From Leisingera sp. ANG1 (GTDB lineage Bacteria > Pseudomonadota > Alphaproteobacteria > Rhodobacterales > Rhodobacteraceae): a DNA stretch of 64,000 nt. The notes beneath the pieces are model-generated. The model ran no database searches and was not told where the DNA came from. It was given only the letters and a program-made list of their open reading frames with translations. Position numbers and translations under genes: made by a program. Shown here piece by piece: positions 53,791 to 62,199 of the stretch (positions are counted from its first letter, which is position 1; the number at the start of each line of letters is the position of its first letter). The stretch is from positions 1 through 64,000 of the forward strand of contig NZ_AFCF02000009.1 in assembly GCF_000203975.2 (NCBI RefSeq), read 5' to 3'.

Positions 53791-55095
53791 ATGTTTACGC
53801 ACGAAGACCTGTCCAAGATGCAGGCCCAATCCCTGAAGATGCAAAGCTGGATCCGCCAGCAGACTTTCTCCCCTGAAATGGAAAAGACCCTGCGCCGGTT
53901 CTCTTCCTGGGAAGTGGCGGAGCTGATCTTCCGCGTCAACCAGTCGACCCTGCGGGGACGGCTCGCCACCGACCCCTCCCTGCCCCAGGGCCATGTGGAG
54001 GAGGACGGCCGCCAGCGCTGGTATTCGCTGGAGGAGATCAACGAGCTGCGCCGCCGCATCAAGATCAACCGGCAGTCCCTGCTGCCCAAGCGCCCCGCGG
54101 GGAAACGGGCGCTGCGGGTGGCAATCTCCAACTTCAAGGGCGGTGCGGGCAAATCCACCGTGGCCCTGCATTTCGCCCATGCCGCGGCGCTGGACGGCTA
54201 CCGGGTGCTCTGCGTCGACTTCGACCCGCAGGCCACCCTGTCCCACTCCATGGGTCTCAGCGACGTCACCGAGGATTACACCGTCTGGGGCATTATGGCC
54301 CGCGACCTGGTGCGCGAGACCACGCGGATGAACGCCTCGCTGCAGGGCGCCGAGTCCGGCACCGCCCTGCCCCAGCGCCAGCTGCCCGAGGCGATCACCG
54401 GCATGGGGCTGCAGGACCTGCGGGTCAGCGATTTCGTCAAGCCCACCAGCTGGCCGACCATCGACATCATCCCCTCTTGCGCCAATGCGGCCTTTGTGGA
54501 ATTCGCCTCCGCCCAGTACCGGCACCTGAACCCGGAATGGTCGTTCTTTGCGGCCGTGTCCCGCTACCTCGACCAGCTGCCGTCTGAGGATTACGACCTG
54601 ATGATCTTCGACTGCCCGCCTGCCATCGGCTACCAGTCGATGAACGCGGTCTTTGCCGCCGACATGCTCTATATCCCCTCCGGCCCCGGTTACTGGGAAT
54701 ATGACTCCACCACCTCCTTCATCGGCCAGCTGTCCGAGGCGCTGGAGGATTTGTCCGCCTTTAACGGCGTTGTCCCCGCGGGGACATTTGCTTTGCCCAA
54801 GGTTTTTCAGGACGTCCGCTTCCTTCTGACCCGTTACGAAAGCGGTAACGATTTGCACCGTGCGATGCGTTCGGCATTTATGAAGGTTTTTGAGGGTAGG
54901 ATGACGGAGCACCCGATCGAGATGACCCGCGCAGTCGAACAATCGGGCCGCTTCTTAAGTTCCATCTACGAAATCGATTACCGGGATATGACACGCGAAA
55001 CCTGGCGCCGTGCGCGGGCGTCGTTTGATCAGGCCTATGACGAGTTCAAGGCCTACGCGCTGGAAGCCTGGGAAAAACTGGAGGATGAGGCATGA
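53791..55095 (+). CDS. parA: ParA-type partition ATPase
   Basis: 434 aa. Deviant Walker ATPase that moves ParB-bound replicons. An N-terminal HTH-like region (about 35-95: SSWEVAELIFRVNQSTLRGRL... YSLEEINELRRRI) precedes the deviant Walker A FKGGAGKSTVALHFAHA (116-123 core), FDPQATLSHSMG and DLMIFDCPPAIGYQSMNA. The N-terminal extension is that of type Ia/RepA-like ParA proteins, which repress their own operon. Codons 328-332 (VPAGT) are one of the 16-bp palindromes. AAGGAG precedes the ATG; overlaps parB by four bases. Confidence 0.93.
   Translation: MFTHEDLSKMQAQSLKMQSWIRQQTFSPEMEKTLRRFSSWEVAELIFRVNQSTLRGRLATDPSLPQGHVEEDGRQRWYSLEEINELRRRIKINRQSLLPKRPAGKRALRVAISNFKGGAGKSTVALHFAHAAALDGYRVLCVDFDPQATLSHSMGLSDVTEDYTVWGIMARDLVRETTRMNASLQGAESGTALPQRQLPEAITGMGLQDLRVSDFVKPTSWPTIDIIPSCANAAFVEFASAQYRHLNPEWSFFAAVSRYLDQLPSEDYDLMIFDCPPAIGYQSMNAVFAADMLYIPSGPGYWEYDSTTSFIGQLSEALEDLSAFNGVVPAGTFALPKVFQDVRFLLTRYESGNDLHRAMRSAFMKVFEGRMTEHPIEMTRAVEQSGRFLSSIYEIDYRDMTRETWRRARASFDQAYDEFKAYALEAWEKLEDEA
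54771..54786. repeat. Partition-type palindrome, copy 2 (inside parA)
   Basis: Identical 16-bp palindrome, read in frame as VPAGT (codons 328-332 of parA). Confidence 0.7.
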
Positions 55096-56219
55096 GTAAA
55101 CGCAGAGTCTTCGACATCGACTTCCCGACTGAACCAAACCAACCCTCTGAAACAAAAACTGCCCCCGCGCAGACTGCCGTCCAGAAGCCGGACCAGCGGA
55201 TGCGCAAACCGTCTGAACCGCGCCGCGGGCCGATGGCCACCGCGATCTCCGAGAACGCAGATGCGTTGCGCAGCCGGGCAGAGGCGGAGCAGAAAATCCG
55301 CGATGAAAACGACCGGCTGGCGCATGAGTTTGTGCGGCTGAAGAAGCTGGGGCTGGTGGTCGACCGGATCCCGATCGGCATGATTTGCACCAAGAAACTG
55401 ATCCGCGACCGCAAGGAGGAGCGCGATCCGGACCTGGAGGAGCTGAAAGCGTCGATCAAGGCGGTGGGGCTCTCGAACCCGATCCGGGTCGAGCCATTGG
55501 AGAACGGCCAGTATGAGCTGATCCAGGGCTACCGCCGGATGAAGGCCTATTGGGAGCTGCTGAACGAAACCGACGATCACTCCTACGCGCATATCCCCGC
55601 GGGTTTGGTGGCCAATGGCGACACGCTGCAGACCCTCTACCGCCGGATGGTGGACGAGAACCTGGTGCGCCGCGACATCTCCTTTGCCGAGATGGCTCAG
55701 CTGGCACTGCGCTATGCCGAGGACACCCAGACCGGCGCAGAGACCATCGAGGATGCGGTCAATGACCTCTACGCCTCTGCCGGCCGCCAGAAGCGAATCT
55801 ATATCCGCCATTTCGCCCAGGTGCTGAAAGCGGTGGGCGACCATCTGAAGTTCGCCGAAGCGATTCCCCGGGCGCTGGGTCTGGAGCTGAAAAAGCGGCT
55901 GGAAGCGGACGCGATGAACGCTCAGGTGTTGCGTGACACGCTGGCGCGGGTGCAGCCCGCAACGGAGGAAGCGGAGCTGGAAGTGTTGCGCAGCTTTGCC
56001 GAAGGCAAGCGCAAGAACGCGCCGCGCGCGGCTTCTGCACCGCGCCCCGGTGTGGCCAAGACCACCCTGCGCTGCACTGTCCCCGCGGGGACAGTCCGCT
56101 GCCAGGCCCGTGACGGCAAGATCGAAATGGCGATGGAGCGCGACTTCTCGGAGATCGACCGGCACAAGCTGGAAGGCGCGATTGCTGCGTTCTTTGCGGC
56201 CCTCGAAGAAGACAGCTGA
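55092..56219 (+). CDS. parB: ParB-type partition DNA-binding protein
   Basis: 375 aa. ParB/Srx domain (about 85-190): VDRIPIGMICTKKLIRDR, LEELKASIKAVGLSNPIRVE, GQYELIQGYRRMKAYWEL and RRMVDENLVRRDISFAEMAQL, followed by the HTH part (RQKRIYIRHFAQVLKAVGDHL). It should bind the surrounding palindromes as its centromere (inference). Codons 330-334 are one of those palindromes (VPAGT). Ends before a clear terminator. Confidence 0.93.
   Translation: MSKRRVFDIDFPTEPNQPSETKTAPAQTAVQKPDQRMRKPSEPRRGPMATAISENADALRSRAEAEQKIRDENDRLAHEFVRLKKLGLVVDRIPIGMICTKKLIRDRKEERDPDLEELKASIKAVGLSNPIRVEPLENGQYELIQGYRRMKAYWELLNETDDHSYAHIPAGLVANGDTLQTLYRRMVDENLVRRDISFAEMAQLALRYAEDTQTGAETIEDAVNDLYASAGRQKRIYIRHFAQVLKAVGDHLKFAEAIPRALGLELKKRLEADAMNAQVLRDTLARVQPATEEAELEVLRSFAEGKRKNAPRAASAPRPGVAKTTLRCTVPAGTVRCQARDGKIEMAMERDFSEIDRHKLEGAIAAFFAALEEDS
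56078..56093. repeat. Partition-type palindrome, copy 3 (inside parB)
   Basis: Identical 16-bp palindrome, in frame as VPAGT (codons 330-334 of parB). Confidence 0.7.
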
Positions 56220-56225
56220 CACGCC

Positions 56226-56241
56226 TGTCCCCGCGGGGACA
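56226..56241. repeat. Partition-type palindrome, copy 4
   Basis: Identical palindrome seven bases after the parB stop. Confidence 0.7.
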
Positions 56242-56258
56242 GCATCGGAAAATGGTGG

Positions 56259-56286
56259 AGGCCCGGCAGAAATGCCGGGCCTTTTT
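56259..56286 (+). terminator. Terminator of parAB
   Basis: GGCCCGGCA (56260-56268) and TGCCGGGCC (56273-56281) followed by TTTTTG. Sits between palindromes 4 and 5. Confidence 0.8.
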
Positions 56287-56323
56287 GTTGCCCGGTGGCG
56301 GCGCGAAACGGGTTTTCAGCAGG

Positions 56324-56339
56324 TGTCCCCGCGGGGACA
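56324..56339. repeat. Partition-type palindrome, copy 5
   Basis: Identical palindrome in the parB-OmpA gap. Confidence 0.7.
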
Positions 56340-56412
56340 GGCAGGTCTGATGGGCGGGACGAAGGGATAGATTCAGTGCCTAATCCGCTTGTTTGAGCAT
56401 GTTTTCATGATG

Positions 56413-56428
56413 TGTCCCCGCGGGGACA
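56413..56428. repeat. Partition-type palindrome, copy 6
   Basis: Identical palindrome. A separate hairpin with GAAA loop (GGTGGGCG / CGCCCACC, 56449-56468) follows. Confidence 0.7.
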
Positions 56429-56568
56429 GGTGTCTGGATACCGGTTGCGGTGGGCGGAAACGCCCACCCTGCGATGACGCCATACCCGTCTGGTTGACCG
56501 TTTGGGCCTAGCAACCCGCAGCTGGTTCATGGGCGCTCCGCCTGCCGCAGCGTGTCAGGCGGGTAACC

Positions 56569-56584
56569 TGTCCCCGCGGGGACA
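56569..56584. repeat. Partition-type palindrome, copy 7
   Basis: Identical palindrome. Confidence 0.7.
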
Positions 56585-56624
56585 GGCGGGTGAAACCTGA
56601 TTGCTCCGCCCGGGATTTGCGTTT

Positions 56625-56640
56625 TGTCCCCGCGGGGACA
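56625..56640. repeat. Partition-type palindrome, copy 8
   Basis: Identical palindrome, 56 bases after copy 7 (closest pair). Confidence 0.7.
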
Positions 56641-56803
56641 ACGCCGGACAGGGTCAGAAAGGCGAGGCTGGCCGCTGCTGAAACCGCTTGCGGTTTTCTT
56701 GGAGAGGTTGTTGGCAGCGGGTGGAAACGCCTGCCTTTCTGTGTGGCAGAGCCGCCGTAGAGTGGGGCATTGTATCCCTTGTGTATTCGTTGAAAACCCA
56801 GCC

Positions 56804-56819
56804 TGTCCCCGCGGGGACA
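56804..56819. repeat. Partition-type palindrome, copy 9
   Basis: Identical palindrome. Confidence 0.7.
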
Positions 56820-56852
56820 GATGCGCAAAACACCTGCGGGATGCAGCGCGGG

Positions 56853-56884
56853 TCAAAAGAAAGACCCGGCCTGAGGGCCGGGTC
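56853..56884 (-). terminator. Terminator of the YceI-OmpA gene
   Basis: On the minus strand GACCCGGCC - CTCA - GGCCGGGTC followed by TTTCTTTT. Confidence 0.75.
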
Positions 56885-56902
56885 CTGCAGGTTTTCAAGT
56901 GC

Positions 56903-56918
56903 TGTCCCCGCGGGGACA
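56903..56918. repeat. Partition-type palindrome, copy 10
   Basis: Identical palindrome, just beyond the 3' end of the YceI-OmpA gene. Confidence 0.7.
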
Positions 56919-56926
56919 GCAGTGGT

Positions 56927-57967
56927 TCAGTTCAGAACCTTGAACTCAATCCGCCGGTTCCGGGCCCGGTTCTGCACCGTGTCATTGGGCACCAGCGGTG
57001 TGGTTTCGCCGTAGCCGACAGCGACTAGGCGCTCTGCCGGGATGCCCATTTGCTGAAGGTATTGGTTCACCGCCGCGGCGCGTTTCTCGCTCAGCGTCAT
57101 GTTCCAGGCCGCCTTGCCCTGGCTGTCGGTGTGGCCGCCGACCTCAACCACCATGCCGGGGCAGCGGCGGATGATGTCCGACAGGCTGTTCAGGAAGTCG
57201 CGGGAATTGGCATCGAGCCGGGCAGTGGAGGGCGCGAAGTTGACGCTGCGGCCCTGCGACAGGATTTCAAACCGGCCGGTGCAGGCCTCGCGGCTGAAAT
57301 CGCCGCTGGCTTCCAGCGCTGCAGAGGCGCCTGCGGTGACTGTCCCCGCGGGGACAGAGGCTGTGGCTGTACCGGTGCGGTCAAACATCAGGTCCATGCT
57401 GACAAGCCCCACCGGGGTGATGGTGACGCCTGCGGCTTCCTCCAGTTTTTCCTTCCCTGCAATCAGGTTGAAGTCTTCCAGCTTGAGGATCACCGGCTGC
57501 ACGGTGGCGACGGCAACCCGGTTTTCACCCAGCAGTGTTACCGCTACCGGGATGATCAGATCGGCGGTGACGCCATGCAGCGACAGGGTGACGGGCAGGT
57601 CGATCTGTTTTCGCTGCACTGCGGCGAGATCAGTGATCTGGTTCGGATCGATCCGGGCTGTGATCACGGCCTCCGGGTAGGTGAAGGTTTCAAAGAACAG
57701 GAACCGCATCCGCACGTTGCGCAGGTCGATGGAGGTGTCGACAGAGTCCAGAGCGATGTGGATCTTGGCCTCCCCGGCCTCGGAGATGCTGCCGGAGAAG
57801 ACGGCGAAGCGGCTGGATTCCGCAATGCTGCCTTTTTTGATCGATATGAATCGGATGGCAGAGGATTCGGGGGTCAGCTGCCAGCCGCCCTCAAACGGGC
57901 CGGCGGCCAGTGCCGGGCGGATGAGGAGCAGGAAAATTGTTATGATTGAAAGGGTTAAGCGGTACAT
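56927..57967 (-). CDS. Secreted YceI-like domain fused to OmpA peptidoglycan-binding domain
   Basis: 346 aa. Signal peptide 1-22 (TIFLLLIRPALAAG). Residues about 25-195 look like a YceI lipocalin-type domain (WQLTPESSAIRFISIKKGSIAESS, IHIALDSVDTSIDLRNVRMR, LPVTLSLHGVT). Residues about 225-346 are an OmpA C-terminal domain (VNFAPSTARLDANSRDFLNSL, VVEVGGHTDSQGKAAWN, LSEKRAAAVNQYL, RNRRIEFKVLN) that should anchor it to peptidoglycan. The short linker holds VPAGT (205-209), encoded by a copy of the partition palindrome. Divergent from the caspase-like gene. Confidence 0.88.
   Translation of the reverse strand: MYRLTLSIITIFLLLIRPALAAGPFEGGWQLTPESSAIRFISIKKGSIAESSRFAVFSGSISEAGEAKIHIALDSVDTSIDLRNVRMRFLFFETFTYPEAVITARIDPNQITDLAAVQRKQIDLPVTLSLHGVTADLIIPVAVTLLGENRVAVATVQPVILKLEDFNLIAGKEKLEEAAGVTITPVGLVSMDLMFDRTGTATASVPAGTVTAGASAALEASGDFSREACTGRFEILSQGRSVNFAPSTARLDANSRDFLNSLSDIIRRCPGMVVEVGGHTDSQGKAAWNMTLSEKRAAAVNQYLQQMGIPAERLVAVGYGETTPLVPNDTVQNRARNRRIEFKVLN
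57341..57356. repeat. Partition-type palindrome, copy 11 (inside YceI-OmpA gene)
   Basis: Identical palindrome, in frame as VPAGT (codons 205-209) on the minus strand. Confidence 0.7.
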
Positions 57968-58154
57968 GCGGGTCCATCCGGGTTTCTGGAAGTGAGGTCC
58001 CGGCCTGCGGGCCAGGGCAGAAATGATGCGCCCAGACTAACCGCAGAGTTGCTGCCGGGCGCAAGGGACGCGATAGTTTGGTAACCAAATACCCTTAAGA
58101 ATTGGGAAGCAGCCCTGCGCGGACGGATGCTGGGGCGGGAAGTGGAGCAGACAG

Positions 58155-59648
58155 GTGCAAGTTTTGATGATCCGGGTCCGGCTGATGCTGCTGGCAGTTG
58201 CGGCGGCCTGCTGGGGCGCGATGGCGCTGGCTGAGGAGCGGCTGGCGCTGGTGATCGGCAACTCCAGCTATGGCGCGGTCTCAGCGCTGGACAATCCGGT
58301 GCGCGATGCGCGGCTGATGGCAGAGGTGCTGGAGGGGCTGGGCTTTGACGTGACCCTGGCAGCGGATGCCAAGCAGATCGAGATGAAGCGCGCGATTGCC
58401 CAGTTCGGCCGCAAGCTGCGCAGCGCCGGCGAGGATGCGACGGGGCTGTTCTACTATGCCGGCCACGGGGTGCAGAGCTTTGGCAGCAACTACCTGCTGC
58501 CGGTTGATGTGGCGCTGGCGGATGCGGCGGATCTGGACCTTATGGCGATTGAGGCGCAGTCGGTTCTGCGGCAGATGGCCTCGGCCAGGAACCGCACCAA
58601 TATCGTGATCCTGGACGCCTGCCGCAACAATCCGTTTGAGGCGGTGGCGGATCTGAATGCAAGCGGTCTTGCGGAGATGAAGGCGCCGACCGGCACCTTC
58701 CTGGCCTATGCCACCGCGCCGGGTGATGTGGCGCTGGACGGGGAGGGGGCAAACAGCCCCTTCACCGAGGCGCTGGCGCGTGAAATCACGGTGCCGGGGG
58801 CGCCGGTCGAGCAGGTGTTCAAGCAGGTGCGCCGGGCGGTGCTGGAGCAGAGCGGCGGCAGGCAGACGCCTTGGGACACGTCCTCATTGGTGAGTGATTT
58901 CACCTTTGCGGCGGCGGCGCCGGAGCCAGTGATAAGCGCGGCGGAAATGGAAGAGGCGCAGGTCTGGGCTTCGGTCAAGGCATCGCGGGATGCGATGCAG
59001 ATCATGCTGTTCCTGCGCGGCTATGGCGATGGCCGCTATGCTGATGAGGCGCGGGTGCTGCTGGCGGAGCTGGTGCAGGAGGAGCTGCAAACAGGTGGGG
59101 CGGCGGTTGCAGAGGCGCCCGCGGACCCGGTGCAGGACGCGGAGACGGCAATGTACCAGGCGGCGCAGGGGGATGGCAGCAAGGCGGCTTATGAGGCTTA
59201 CCTGATGGCTTACCCTGAGGGGCAGTTCGCTGAAATGGCCGCGGCTGAGGTTGCGGCGCTGGCGGCAGGCACCGGGCAGGACCCTGCGGCGGGCGGTGAC
59301 GCGCCGGCTGTGGTGCCGGAGGTGGAGCAGGAGGCGGTGCAATTGGCAGAGGCTGGGCCTGTGACCTATGCAAGCCCGCTGCACACGGGTGTTGCGGAGA
59401 TTTCCGGGCTGACGCTGGCGGAGGTGGTGACCCGCTCGCCGTCGTTTCCACCCGTCGAAGGCCTGCCGGACAGCTACTGGAAGGGCCAGTCCTGCGGCAA
59501 TTGCCACCAGTGGACACGGGACCGTCTGTGCACCCAGGGCAACACGTATCTGAGCCTCAACATGCAGCGCTCCCTGGGCAAGCAGCACCCGTTTGGCGGG
59601 GCGCTGAAACAGGTGCTGAAGAGCTGGGCCGCGGGCGGCTGCCAGTAA
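58155..59648 (+). CDS. Secreted caspase-like (C14) protease with C-terminal CxxCH domain
   Basis: 497 aa. Signal peptide (MIRVRLMLLAVAAACWGAMALA). Caspase p20 domain about 27-255: RLALVIGNSSYG, LDNPVRDARLMAEVLEGLGFDV, LFYYAGHGVQ (His104) and NIVILDACRNNPF (Cys156), the catalytic dyad. An acidic repeat-like middle part follows (NSPFTEAL, then TPR/SPOR-like spacer about 260-390). The end (about 440-497) has SCGNCHQW with Cys447, Cys450, His451, plus Cys459 and Cys496: a CxxCH that could bind heme or metal. GTG start with GGAG upstream. Divergent from YceI-OmpA; convergent with the TonB-like/ExbBD operon. Confidence 0.9.
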   Translation: MQVLMIRVRLMLLAVAAACWGAMALAEERLALVIGNSSYGAVSALDNPVRDARLMAEVLEGLGFDVTLAADAKQIEMKRAIAQFGRKLRSAGEDATGLFYYAGHGVQSFGSNYLLPVDVALADAADLDLMAIEAQSVLRQMASARNRTNIVILDACRNNPFEAVADLNASGLAEMKAPTGTFLAYATAPGDVALDGEGANSPFTEALAREITVPGAPVEQVFKQVRRAVLEQSGGRQTPWDTSSLVSDFTFAAAAPEPVISAAEMEEAQVWASVKASRDAMQIMLFLRGYGDGRYADEARVLLAELVQEELQTGGAAVAEAPADPVQDAETAMYQAAQGDGSKAAYEAYLMAYPEGQFAEMAAAEVAALAAGTGQDPAAGGDAPAVVPEVEQEAVQLAEAGPVTYASPLHTGVAEISGLTLAEVVTRSPSFPPVEGLPDSYWKGQSCGNCHQWTRDRLCTQGNTYLSLNMQRSLGKQHPFGGALKQVLKSWAAGGCQ

Positions 59649-59961
59649 TTTCCTGGTTCTGAACCGGCAGGGCAGGGGAGGACTCCCGCCCGTGCAGGTG
59701 CATTTGAAAAATGCACCGCTCTGGTTGGGCGTGGCGCTGTGCTGTGCACAGCGTGGAGCTGGAAGGGCAAGCGGGGTGCCGTGCAGAAGCCTGGGCTGGT
59801 ATTGCTGAGAAGCGCTTAAGGGCAGGTTTGCCCTTAAGGCGCTATGTCCATGGTGTTCCATCCTTTTTCGCGTCAAGGGTAAACCGCGCGTGCCGCGCGG
59901 CTGCTGGCGCAGCCCTTGACCCGGAAAAGGACGGTTCTGCCGGCGCGGGAGAGCTTGGGCG
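59649..59961. other. Structured gap between caspase-like and TonB-like genes
   Basis: 313 bases with no gene but several strong inverted repeats: GGTGCATTT/AAATGCACC (59697-59717), AGCGC(C)TTAAGGGCA/TGCCCTTAAGGCGCT (about 59811-59845), and a nested element at 59861-59931 whose 19-base arms match at 17 positions around a CCGCGCG/CGCGCGG hairpin (59884-59900). None is followed by a good T-tract. They may end the two converging transcripts or belong to a dispersed repeat. Confidence 0.5.
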
Positions 59962-61368
59962 TCACGGGGCGTGGGTGGTGATCAGGAAATAGACCCATTC
60001 GCCTTTGAAATCCGCGTGTTCGGCGCGGGCGGCGGCCACTTGGGCGCGCAGGAATTCCAGATAAGGTTCCGCGGGTTCGCTGAGGGGGCGGAGGCTGTCA
60101 TAGAGCGGATGCGAGGCGGCGAAGGCGACGGCGATTTCCTGGCCGTAGGGCGGCGCGACGGTGATCTGCAGGCCGGGATCTCCGGCCTCCTTGGCACCGA
60201 CGCGCAGGGCGGTTTTGGGGGCGGCTTCTGCCAGAGGCACCAGCTCGTTTGGAGAGAGGTGCAGCACCGCGCCGCCGGCGTCGAAGTAATCCACGTAGAC
60301 ATAGGCCGGGTAGTCCGGTGCGGTGAGGTCGAAGAACAGCCGCTCGCCGCCTGAATAGTCGAGAACGCGGGCGTGGGCGTCGCTGCCGACCAAGAGCGGA
60401 TTGGTGATCTGATCGGTGCTTTGCGGCAGGCCGACGTTCGAAATACCCGCCAGAGCGCCGCATTGCGGGCGGGGCAGCAGGCGCATCTGGTCCGATACCG
60501 TGATGTCAGCGCCCATCTGTGCCTGAAGCGCGGCCAGGACCGGGCTGCGCAGGCCATCCTCGGGCAGGTGGCCGCGGACCTCCAGCGTGGCGGTTTCAGG
60601 GACAAAGGCAACCTGCAGGCGGGCGCAGGGCACGGCGGCAAGGATGCCGGAGACGCCGTCGCGCAGGGGATCGCCCTCTGCCACTGCATCGCCGGGCTGC
60701 ATGAAGCTTTGGAAGGCGGCGAGGGAGACCGGGTCGATGTCGCCGGAGCCGCCCTGGAACGCCAGTGCGGCCTTGATGCGGGGGGCGTCCGGGGTTGCAG
60801 GCGGGGTTTGCTGCGGATTGGGGGCAGTGCCGGGCAGGGCGGTGGCCTGCGGCTGTGCCTGGGGGCTGGGCTGGCTGGCTGGCGCGGTCTGCGGCAGGGC
60901 GGCTGTGTCCGGTTGTGCGGCAGGAACGGTGGCCAGCGGAGCTGCGGTACCGGTGAGCGGCAGGGCAGGGGCCATTGCGGCGGCGGGCAGGGCGGCAGCC
61001 GCGGGCGCGGCGCTGGCGAGACGGTCTGCCGGTGCCTGGGCGGGCGCGGCGGCGGGAGCCTTGGCTGCCGCCGGGGTGAGAGTGTCCGCGGCTGGGGCCT
61101 TGGGCTGCGCCTTGGACTGCGGAATGCTGCCTGCGGCGAGGCCTTGGGATTGGGCTTGGCTTTCAGGGGCTTGCTCACTCTCTGCCGCTTGCGGCACGGC
61201 CTCAGACCTTGGGATGCGGTGGGCCTGGAGGTTGAGGCTGCTTTCGGGCGTGGGCTGCTGCGGCAGCGGGTCTGGGGTGAGTGAGATCAGCAGCGCGCCG
61301 GCGCCGCCCGCGTGGACCACGGCGGAGGCGGCAAGCCCCAGTGCCCATATGGCCGGGGCGCGGCTCAT
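59962..61368 (-). CDS. TonB-like protein with C-terminal DUF4384 domain
   Basis: 468 aa. One N-terminal membrane segment (about 7-29), a long Ala/Pro/Gln-rich periplasmic spacer (about 35-200) as in TonB/TolA, a middle domain (about 210-320) with PCARLQVAFVPETATLEVRGHL (BON/OmpA-like appearance), and a C-terminal DUF4384-like domain (about 335-468: PLLVGSDAHARVLDYSGGERLFFDL, YVYVDYFDAGGAVLHLSPNE). Probably the energised link of the adjacent ExbBD complex. Four-base overlap with the upstream exbD. Confidence 0.8.
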   Translation of the reverse strand: MSRAPAIWALGLAASAVVHAGGAGALLISLTPDPLPQQPTPESSLNLQAHRIPRSEAVPQAAESEQAPESQAQSQGLAAGSIPQSKAQPKAPAADTLTPAAAKAPAAAPAQAPADRLASAAPAAAALPAAAMAPALPLTGTAAPLATVPAAQPDTAALPQTAPASQPSPQAQPQATALPGTAPNPQQTPPATPDAPRIKAALAFQGGSGDIDPVSLAAFQSFMQPGDAVAEGDPLRDGVSGILAAVPCARLQVAFVPETATLEVRGHLPEDGLRSPVLAALQAQMGADITVSDQMRLLPRPQCGALAGISNVGLPQSTDQITNPLLVGSDAHARVLDYSGGERLFFDLTAPDYPAYVYVDYFDAGGAVLHLSPNELVPLAEAAPKTALRVGAKEAGDPGLQITVAPPYGQEIAVAFAASHPLYDSLRPLSEPAEPYLEFLRAQVAAARAEHADFKGEWVYFLITTHAP

Positions 61369-61772
61369 CCGCCGGTTTCCGGGGTGACCACCAGCACCAC
61401 GTCAGTGAATCCCAGTGCTTCGCCCTGGGCTACCAGCGGCAGCACGTTGCGCAGTTCGGCTGTGCGGTGGGCGTTGATGCGCAGGCGTAAGGCAGGGTCG
61501 TCTGCCAAGAGGGCTGAGAGGGCAGGGGAGAGGGCGTCGCGGGCAATCGCTTCGCCGTCGAGGGCCAGGTCGCCGCTGGCGGAGACCGCGAGGGTGATGC
61601 CGCCTGCGGGCATGTCGCGGCCTGTGACCGCAGTGGCGGGGCGCACGTCGAAGGGCGCGGTGGCGTCCATGCGGCCGATCAGCATGAAGAACACCAAGAG
61701 GAAGAACACCACGTCGATCAGGGCGATGATGGTCTCAGAATGCGGGTTACGGGCGGGGCGGTTGAGTTTCAC
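61365..61772 (-). CDS. exbD: ExbD/TolR-family protein (second copy)
   Basis: 135 aa. One N-terminal membrane helix with the proton-relay Asp (IIALIDVVFFLLVFFMLIG) and a periplasmic domain ending ALGFTDVVLVVTPETGG, the ExbD/TolR C-terminal form. Overlaps both neighbours by four bases. With the adjacent exbD and exbB it should form a proton-driven motor. Confidence 0.92.
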   Translation of the reverse strand: MKLNRPARNPHSETIIALIDVVFFLLVFFMLIGRMDATAPFDVRPATAVTGRDMPAGGITLAVSASGDLALDGEAIARDALSPALSALLADDPALRLRINAHRTAELRNVLPLVAQGEALGFTDVVLVVTPETGG

Positions 61773-62182
61773 TGTGCCGCCTCCAGCCGCAAGACGCGCA
61801 GGCGGGTGACCCCGGCCAGTGCGGCGGTGTCCATCACGGTGATCAGCGCCTGGGTCTGCGCGGCACCGGAGGGGAGGATGACCACCTGGGTGAGCGGTTC
61901 GTTCGCGACGGCGGCGGAGAGGGTGGATTGCAGGGATGCCGCGTCCAGTGCGGTGCCGCGCAGCACCGGCACGCCGTCAGCGCCAAGGCGGATCATCAGG
62001 GTGCCGACCGGGGTTTGGGGACTGCCCGCGGCGGTGGCCTCGGACGGTTTTACAGCGGGGATCATGTCGAGGTTCAGATAGGTGGAGGTCACCATGAAGA
62101 ACACCAAGAGGATCAGCATGACGTCAATCATCGGCACCAGCGAAATCAGGGCGCGGGGGCGGGCGGGCCGGTTGATCATCAT
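61769..62182 (-). CDS. exbD: ExbD/TolR-family protein (first copy)
   Basis: 137 aa. SLVPMIDVMLILLVFFMVTST is the family membrane helix with its conserved Asp; the periplasmic part ends AALAGVTRLRVLRLE. Distinct in sequence from the second copy, suggesting an ExbD heteromer. Follows exbB after 17 bases. Confidence 0.92.
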   Translation of the reverse strand: MMINRPARPRALISLVPMIDVMLILLVFFMVTSTYLNLDMIPAVKPSEATAAGSPQTPVGTLMIRLGADGVPVLRGTALDAASLQSTLSAAVANEPLTQVVILPSGAAQTQALITVMDTAALAGVTRLRVLRLEAAQ

Positions 62183-62199
62183 GGCGGCGTTCCCCCGTG

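Larger units (their letters stand above)
56220..56926. other. Centromere-like cluster of palindromes
   Basis: The 707-base gap between parB and the YceI-OmpA gene contains seven of the 11 palindromes, two terminators and no convincing gene. Spacings between copies are irregular (56 to 179 bases). The arrangement fits a parS cluster next to its parAB operon. Confidence 0.65.

Noticed and set aside
56226-56918. Repeated palindromes as a CRISPR array
   Set aside because: The repeats are 16-bp perfect palindromes with irregular gaps of 56-179 bases, some lie inside coding genes, and no cas gene is present.
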